Positions 45,758 through 49,616 of a stretch of DNA of 49,616 nucleotides are shown here, piece by piece. Source of the DNA: Verrucomicrobiaceae bacterium (GTDB lineage: Bacteria > Verrucomicrobiota > Verrucomicrobiia > Verrucomicrobiales > Akkermansiaceae). The stretch lies in NCBI GenBank assembly GCA_027487435.1, contig JAIYDP010000066.1:1-49616 (forward strand), read 5' to 3'. A model generated the notes under the pieces. It saw nothing but the letters and a program-made list of their open reading frames with translations, had not been told where the DNA came from and ran no database searches. Position numbers and translations under genes: made by a program. Numbering within the stretch: position 1 is the first letter of the stretch; each line of letters starts with the position of its first letter.

Positions 45758-46063
45758 TTCTTGTTTTATCATTCCAGTTGATTTCTTTTGGCATCGCTTG
45801 TGAATCCATGAGAAGAAAAGCCATGTAGGTGTAAATAGCATCCAACCAATGATCATAAATGCTGCGATATTGAGAAAGGGTGCGTAAGGATTGGGATAAT
45901 CGATAGGGTGTGTTGCGTTGCCTATGTAATCCCAGTAAACTACGGCGAACGGGAAACCAGTTCCATGAAATCCTAGTGGATTGCCCCAAGGTATGGAGCT
46001 GAAGCCGATTCCCAGTGCGATGGATAACGATGCCCATATCAGGATTGGAGTTTTGAGCTTCAT
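45713..46063 (-). CDS. Cassette gene 6, membrane protein, 116 aa
   Basis: Two membrane segments (about 5-20 and 63-85) and a basic loop. The intervening region is polar and aromatic (GFHGTGFPFAVVYWDYIGN). The tail HTVSGNADPTDS is read from attC 7. No family recognised. The ATG at 46063 lies after the head box of the cassette. Confidence 0.6.
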   Translation of the reverse strand: MKLKTPILIWASLSIALGIGFSSIPWGNPLGFHGTGFPFAVVYWDYIGNATHPIDYPNPYAPFLNIAAFMIIGWMLFTPTWLFFSWIHKRCQKKSTGMIKQEAEHTVSGNADPTDS

Positions 46064-46080
46064 CGTGTCTTCATTTCCTC

Positions 46081-46204
46081 GCAGAACAATGAGGCCTGGC
46101 ACCCACTAGCGAGAGAGCCCCTCCGATTCAGGTTCAGGTTTGTCGCTCCCCTCCGACTTCGACTCTGGGCGGGTTGCGGGTTGCTCAGTGACGACTTGTT
46201 CTGC
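46081..46204 (-). repeat. attC-like site 6
   Basis: 124 bases. GCAGAAC (46198-46204) and GTTCTGC (46081-46087) are perfect inverted 7-mers. Inner arms GAGCAACCCGC and GTGGGTGCC pair, with an extra base in the first. The interior matches site 15. Confidence 0.88.
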
Positions 46205-46357
46205 TGCTATGATTCCTGAGGAGCGCTCTTGAATCATTAGTGCGTCTAGTAATTGGTCGATATCGTTATGGTGGCGTTCCGAAATCGAGCGTTTAATCGC
46301 GCGAACTTCGGTTATTACCTCGTCTATTACCTTCGGTGGGTTGTCAGTTAGCTTCAT
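46106..46357 (-). CDS. Cassette gene 5b, probable antitoxin-like partner of the PIN protein, 83 aa
   Basis: A short acidic protein, KVIDEVITEVRAIKRSISERHHNDIDQLLDAL, like the small partner proteins found beside VapC-type PIN genes. It overlaps the upstream PIN gene by 14 bases, so the two are co-translated. The last 26 residues (QPATRPESKSEGSDKPEP and following) come from attC 6 and are nearly identical to the tail of gene 14. The antitoxin role is inference from the pairing. Confidence 0.6.
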   Translation of the reverse strand: MKLTDNPPKVIDEVITEVRAIKRSISERHHNDIDQLLDALMIQERSSGIIAAEQVVTEQPATRPESKSEGSDKPEPESEGLSR

Positions 46358-46826
46358 CTTCGTTCAGTAGTTCTTCAGGGCTACACATCACAGGCATTCG
46401 GTAGCCCATTTCATTGATCTTTGTGCGCATCCGCTCCCTGATATGCGGATTCGCGATGTACTTGAAATTCCATGTGACAAGGAAGTCGATATGATGCACT
46501 GAAGCAAGTGCAATGTGAACCGCATCCGGTGACGCGATATTGGGGACAAGACCCGTTGCCACGAGTAATCGTGCCAAGTTTGCGGCTTCGTTCGTGACAG
46601 GAAGCACACGAATTCCCTGCAATAAAATGAGTCGCTCAGCCGCCATGTTTGAGTCACCCTCTGCAGCTTCATTCAACGTCTCGGTAGAAGTGACAAGCTC
46701 GAAGCCCGAACAGCCTTCATCCCACCACTCTCGCGTCGCAAGTTGCCGACTCGCCTGGAGAATCGACCGTGCATTCCTAGCGGAGTAATAGCTGGGAATC
46801 GTCGTCTCGATGTATGCTGTCGCCAT
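46344..46826 (-). CDS. Cassette gene 5a, PIN-domain (VapC-like) toxin
   Basis: 160 residues. It opens with TAYIETTIPSYYSARNARS and continues LVTSTETLNEAAEGD, ASPDAVHIALASVHHIDFLVTWNFKYIANPHIRE, which are the acidic motifs of a PIN-type ribonuclease; the usual first Asp is Glu here. Such proteins cut RNA and are paired with an antitoxin; the next gene overlaps by 14 bases. The order toxin then partner is the reverse of classic vapBC. TA pairs are often found in sedentary cassette arrays. Confidence 0.8.
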   Translation of the reverse strand: MATAYIETTIPSYYSARNARSILQASRQLATREWWDEGCSGFELVTSTETLNEAAEGDSNMAAERLILLQGIRVLPVTNEAANLARLLVATGLVPNIASPDAVHIALASVHHIDFLVTWNFKYIANPHIRERMRTKINEMGYRMPVMCSPEELLNEDEAN

Positions 46827-46848
46827 AGGAGTATCGTATCAAATCCTT

Positions 46849-46937
46849 GCAGAACGAATAGGCCATCCACGGCGGGGAGTAAAGCTCGAATTCAAACAAG
46901 GGCGTTATCCGCCGTTGGATGTGCTGGCTTGTTGAAC
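46849..46937 (-). repeat. attC-like site 5
   Basis: 89 bases. Arms CATCCAACGGCGG and CCGCCGTGGATG differ by one extra A, as in attC sites. End box GTTCTGC (46849-46855), which is the reverse complement of the GCAGAAC box in attC 6 of the same cassette. Centre TTTGAATTCGAGCTTTAC. Confidence 0.88.
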
Positions 46938-47000
46938 AGAGCCTCCCCCTAACTACCGGGCTCGATCAACAACCGATAAGTTTGAGACTATCGCTCAAAC

Positions 47001-47600
47001 CTATCTTTGGGGTTCTGCCTCTGATTTTCGGATGGTGATTTTGTGGTTGTTGAAGTCGTGAGATTCGTGCCGAGAAATGTGGTAGTCTTCGGTTCCGAAT
47101 GTAACTAAGAATCGCGAATGGATACCGGTCACACTGCGACCAAACATGTACTCAATCTGCAACCAACCGTTCTTCCGAACTAGAAACGTAACGCCCTTTC
47201 CTCCCTTTCCGATGATCGCTCCGATACTGCGGTATGCCATGCCATCCATCGTAGAGAGGATATCATAGGCAGTATCTCCCGGTGGTCCGTTCGTTGAGAA
47301 ACTTGGAACTCCGACAAAGATCTCCGGCTTCCCATCCTCGTTCAGGTCGACCGCAGCAAACTCAATTCGTTCAGGCACCTTCTCCCCAGGCCAACAATTC
47401 GTCTGGATCGCATTCTGCTGGCTCTCGTCGAGTTCGCTGAACTTCTTCCAGACCGGATTGAATTCGGGAGCCTTCTCTGCCACTTGTGGCCAAACATAGC
47501 CATCTGGAATTGGCAGCCAATCGCCAGTCGGATTGTCGTCCCCGAACTTCTGGGAGAATGCAGACGACGCCAAAAGCATGAGTATCGAGAATATTTTCAT
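47001..47600 (-). CDS. Cassette gene 4, secreted protein with a Ca-binding-like motif, 199 aa
   Basis: The ATG at 47600 begins a signal peptide (FSILMLLASSAFS). DLNEDGKPEIFVGVPSF is an FG-GAP/VCBS-like calcium-binding loop pattern, followed by beta segments (YRSIGAIIGKGGKGVTFLV; TGIHSRFLVTFGTEDYHI). Function unknown; extracellular or periplasmic. It is separated from attC 5 by 64 bases. Confidence 0.65.
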   Translation of the reverse strand: MKIFSILMLLASSAFSQKFGDDNPTGDWLPIPDGYVWPQVAEKAPEFNPVWKKFSELDESQQNAIQTNCWPGEKVPERIEFAAVDLNEDGKPEIFVGVPSFSTNGPPGDTAYDILSTMDGMAYRSIGAIIGKGGKGVTFLVRKNGWLQIEYMFGRSVTGIHSRFLVTFGTEDYHISRHESHDFNNHKITIRKSEAEPQR

Positions 47601-47607
47601 TATCTTG

Positions 47608-47696
47608 CAGCAACGGTTAGGCCATCCACGGTAGGGAGTAAAGCTCGAATTCAAACAAGGGCGTTATCCGCCTCTGGATGTGCTGGCTTGTTCAGT
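47608..47696 (-). repeat. attC-like site 4
   Basis: 89 bases. Arms CATCCAGAGGCGG and CTACCGTGGATG, slightly diverged. End box GTTGCTG. The leader after it (GTTGCTGCAAGATAAT) resembles that of site 14. The C-terminus of gene 3 (QASTSRGG) is read from it. Confidence 0.8.
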
Positions 47697-48206
47697 TAGA
47701 TATTCCCACGTTTCGGAGTCTCTAAACTCCGTTCGCAACCAATTAGAGTTTGAAAATACGAACCTCTGCTCGTACCCTCCTGCTCCATCGCCTCCAGAAA
47801 TGTAAACGTAAAATCTATCTGGATCAGTGTGCTCGATCTTGATTGGAACGCATTCGGCCCCAATGTGAGGGTCGGCCAAACCTGCATATTCTCGGGCTGG
47901 AACAATCACCTTTGAACCGTCAATCGAAACCCAGAATCTACTTAGCACAGTAGACGGCTTCGCTCCATCCATTCTTATGAATCCATGAAGACTCTCACGG
48001 TAAGGTTCTCTAGCAACATTAACTTCTATGAGGGAACCAGCAGTTGAACGTGCAATGTAACGAGCTTTAGTGGATGTTGCATCAACCATCCTTACCCCAA
48101 GGCATGTTGATGCCGGTTGATTGACGACCGCACACCCAGCAACGATGAAAATGATCGCCAAAATGAAAGGCCTCGATACAAGCGATTTTAGAAGACAGCG
48201 GAACAT
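47664..48206 (-). CDS. Cassette gene 3, lipoprotein, 180 aa
   Basis: From the ATG at 48206, a signal peptide with lipobox IIFIVAGC, then a beta-rich domain (LSRFWVSIDGSKVIVPAREYAG; IKIEHTDPDRFYVYISGG; GYEQRFVFSNSNWL). I recognise no family. The tail TEQASTSRGG is read from attC 4. Probably attached to a membrane. Confidence 0.65.
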   Translation of the reverse strand: MFRCLLKSLVSRPFILAIIFIVAGCAVVNQPASTCLGVRMVDATSTKARYIARSTAGSLIEVNVAREPYRESLHGFIRMDGAKPSTVLSRFWVSIDGSKVIVPAREYAGLADPHIGAECVPIKIEHTDPDRFYVYISGGDGAGGYEQRFVFSNSNWLRTEFRDSETWEYLTEQASTSRGG

Positions 48207-48213
48207 TTTTCTG

Positions 48214-48335
48214 ATCGTCGAGGTATGGCACCGGCTACCGGGAGCGCCACTCCGCAACAAGGGTAAGAGTTGTTGTGTAGAGTGTCATTTCGACTCGGGG
48301 CGGGTAGCCGGTTGTCCACTACCGTCTTGTTCGCT
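48214..48335 (-). repeat. attC-like site 3
   Basis: 122 bases, long type. AGCGAAC box (48329-48335) is the exact reverse complement of GTTCGCT at the head of the same cassette (site 2). Inner arms GACAACCGGCTACC and the CCGGTAGCCGG region pair. The opposite end box is degenerate (TCGACGATC). Confidence 0.7.
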
Positions 48336-48938
48336 GTTGATTTGGAATGGCGGTTTCGCACTCTGAATAATCGCGTCGATGTCCTTCTTGTGCTTCTCAT
48401 AGGTGCCCTCTGGGAACGTGAAGGTAAGAGTCTGGTAACAACGCCCGAATGTCTCCCGATAGGCAGCATTGTCCAAGTAGAAGACCTCTACACGATCCTT
48501 CTCTCTTTTAATGAATCTCTCGTATCCGGGAAACTTCGCCTCCTCGCAACCTTTCGGCATGATCTCGGCTCGAAAGTAATCGCCGACGTTCTTGTGCTTC
48601 GCCTTCTCAGCAATCAGATTCTCTAGGTTCACATCCTTGGGAAGCTTATCGGAATAGTTTTCGTATGTGACTCCGGGAATGGTGACCACCAAATCGAGGT
48701 CATTTACATACCCAAATGCTCCTACCTCAAACGAGAGCTTTGATTCCGGGTCGTTGAACTTTGCCCACCACTTTGCTTCCCCTTGGAAGTTCTTAGGATC
48801 CATCTTGAATCGCGCCGGATAATCAATGCGCAGCCAAGACAGCCAGCCCGGTTAAGCGGGAAATTGCGTGGTGTCACCAGCAAATGCCGCGCTACCAACT
48901 ACGACAGCGAAAATCAGTCCTGTGATTAAGCGTTTCAT
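48285..48938 (-). pseudogene. Cassette gene 2, secreted protein interrupted by an in-frame stop
   Basis: The ATG at 48938 begins a normal signal peptide (LITGLIFAVVVGSAAFAG). The same frame then meets TAA at 48852-48854, codon 29, and reopens directly: PGWLSWLRIDYPARF leads into MDPKNFQGEAKWWAKF at 48803 and continues to 48285. A single base change thus splits a protein of about 217 codons. The 172-residue part from 48803 could be made by internal start, but without its signal. The end GQPATRPESK is read from attC 3. A sequencing error is the alternative. Confidence 0.65.
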
Positions 48939-48944
48939 TTCTTC

Positions 48945-49071
48945 AGCGAACGATGAGCACATCCACCACTAGAAGCGGCGGCCGAAATGGATCGCGGGGT
49001 TAGAGTTATAGTTATTGAAAGTCATGGAAACAGGGCGGCTTCTAGTGGTTGGGTGATGCGGCTTGTTCGCT
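48945..49071 (-). repeat. attC-like site 2
   Basis: 127 bases. The end boxes AGCGAAC (49065-49071) and GTTCGCT (48945-48951) are perfect inverted 7-mers. First arm CACCCAACCACTAGAAGC and second arm GCTTCTAGTGGTGGATG pair with an extra A on the first. The clearest site of the set. Confidence 0.9.
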
Positions 49072-49392
49072 AGGGTGTTTTGGAGACATGGAGTGCCAAG
49101 ATTGTACGGCAAGCATCGAGAGAAAGATCAGAACAGTTACCACTTGCAGTATAGCGGCCGAGCGCGCCAAATTGCAACTGAGCCGATCTTCGCGTCCCGC
49201 CCTCCAGATCAACAGGGTGAACAGCAGCGCTGTTATAAGGGATGGCAAGGAAACCAGAGCAACGATGTTGTGGCCGGGCAAGTCGAAGAAAAGAGACCAA
49301 ACAAACCCCAATCCGCACAGAAGCAATTCAACTACCGGCAAGCCAAGGGACAAAGCGGCAAGAGTTCTTAATGGCGGCGAGGCAGGCATCAT
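49042..49392 (-). CDS. Cassette gene 1, membrane protein, 116 aa
   Basis: Three hydrophobic segments (about 10-30, 42-62 and 78-98) linked by basic loops (WRAGREDRLSC). No family recognised. The tail SEQAASPNH is read from attC 2, nearly the same as the tail SEQVASSNQ of gene 11. Confidence 0.65.
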   Translation of the reverse strand: MMPASPPLRTLAALSLGLPVVELLLCGLGFVWSLFFDLPGHNIVALVSLPSLITALLFTLLIWRAGREDRLSCNLARSAAILQVVTVLIFLSMLAVQSWHSMSPKHPSEQAASPNH

Positions 49393-49406
49393 GTCTGAAT
49401 TCTATT

Positions 49407-49495
49407 GAGGAACGTCTAGCTCATCCACGGCGGGGAGGGAAGCCCGAATTCAAACAGGAGCGTTACCCGCCGTTGGATGTAGCGTCTTGTTCGCA
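49407..49495 (-). repeat. attC-like site 1
   Basis: 89 bases. TGCGAAC box (49489-49495), first arm CATCCAACGGCGG with an extra A, second arm CCGCCGTGGATG, end box GTTCCTC (49407-49413), centre TTTGAATTCGGGCTTCC. Followed on its right by the incomplete cassette at the window edge. Confidence 0.85.
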
Positions 49496-49560
49496 TTAGT
49501 GTTTTAGTGTGACAGACCTGCTGATATAAGCATTGCGCAAGAGAGTGATACAGGTGTTGG

Positions 49561-49614
49561 TTATGGTCTCAAATAGCTATTCAGTTCGATGCGGTGAACG
49601 TGACCCACCTGTGG
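49561..49614 (-). CDS. Possible 3' end of another cassette gene
   Basis: A minus-strand frame is open from the right edge for 17 codons (ending IELNSYLRP) and stops at about 49561. It could be the end of the next cassette gene. There is too little sequence to judge. Confidence 0.2.
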   Translation of the reverse strand, partial: PQVGHVHRIELNSYLRP

Positions 49615-49616
49615 AA

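Larger units (their letters stand above)
38466..49616 (-). mobile_element. Integron-like gene cassette array (distal part)
   Basis: About 19 minus-strand genes of 80 to 280 codons are separated by attC-like palindromes listed individually. The direction of all genes is the same, as in integrons, and each gene ends at or inside the site that follows it. No integrase gene is in the window; genes point left, so it should lie to the right of base 49,616. Some sites match the AAC/GTT core rules very well, others are degenerate. A simpler explanation, such as a group of unrelated repeats, fits less well because the sites have matching head-tail boxes. Confidence 0.85.

Noticed and set aside
38932..49495. 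CRISPR or REP elements as an explanation of the minus-strand repeats
   Set aside because: The repeats are separated by genes of varying length, have attC-type arms with an extra unpaired base, and their boxes match per cassette.

Overview
The window looks like a chromosome segment of a Gram-negative bacterium with an outer membrane: it has a BamD-like lipoprotein, an LptE-like protein, an MreBCD/PBP2 rod-shape operon and SecG. The gene mix (saccharopine-type lysine genes, a long-tailed SecG, a short NfeD next to a slipin, many genes without a clear Shine-Dalgarno sequence) fits Verrucomicrobiota best. That assignment is inference from gene content; no rRNA or other phylogenetic marker was compared.

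Region 1 (1-38,300) is ordinary core chromosome. It holds saccharopine/lysine genes, then a 42-bp tandem repeat array in the first intergenic gap (1453-1704), then a minus-strand cell-shape cluster mreB-mreC-mreD-mrdA-rng (9141 down to 2886). After these come a nucleoside-type MFS permease, secG, a rhomboid protease, an oxidoreductase, purK-purE, purT, thrB-thrC, a MATE exporter, hemC and a fused cobA-hemD, nfeD plus slipin, manC and rhaB facing apart, an orphan exbD, and a sugar isomerase. A compact minus-strand run follows: proC, a bamD-like gene, an lptE-like gene and rsmI. A TPR protein, leuB and pfkA complete the region. Five copies of a roughly 140-165 bp palindromic element lie between genes here, several within a few bases of a stop codon.

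Region 2 (about 38,480 to the right edge) is different. It is a head-to-tail run of about 19 small, mostly unrecognisable genes, all on the minus strand, separated by imperfect palindromes of 83-141 bp. These palindromes have the layout of integron attC sites: an AAC end box, an inner arm with an unpaired extra base, a variable centre, a matching inner arm and a GTT end box. In several cases the GTT box at the head of a cassette is the reverse complement of the AAC box in that cassette's own attC, as expected if each cassette was once a closed circle. I read this as the distal part of a chromosomal integron cassette array whose integrase should lie beyond base 49,616.

The cassettes include a PIN-toxin/antitoxin-like pair, an HD-domain hydrolase, a RibD/dihydrofolate-reductase-fold protein, a PH-like membrane protein and many short secreted, lipoprotein or membrane proteins. 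One cassette gene carries an in-frame stop just after its signal peptide and another looks frameshifted, so part of the array is decaying. Several attC sites are translated as the C-terminal tails of the genes before them, giving unrelated proteins nearly identical tails.
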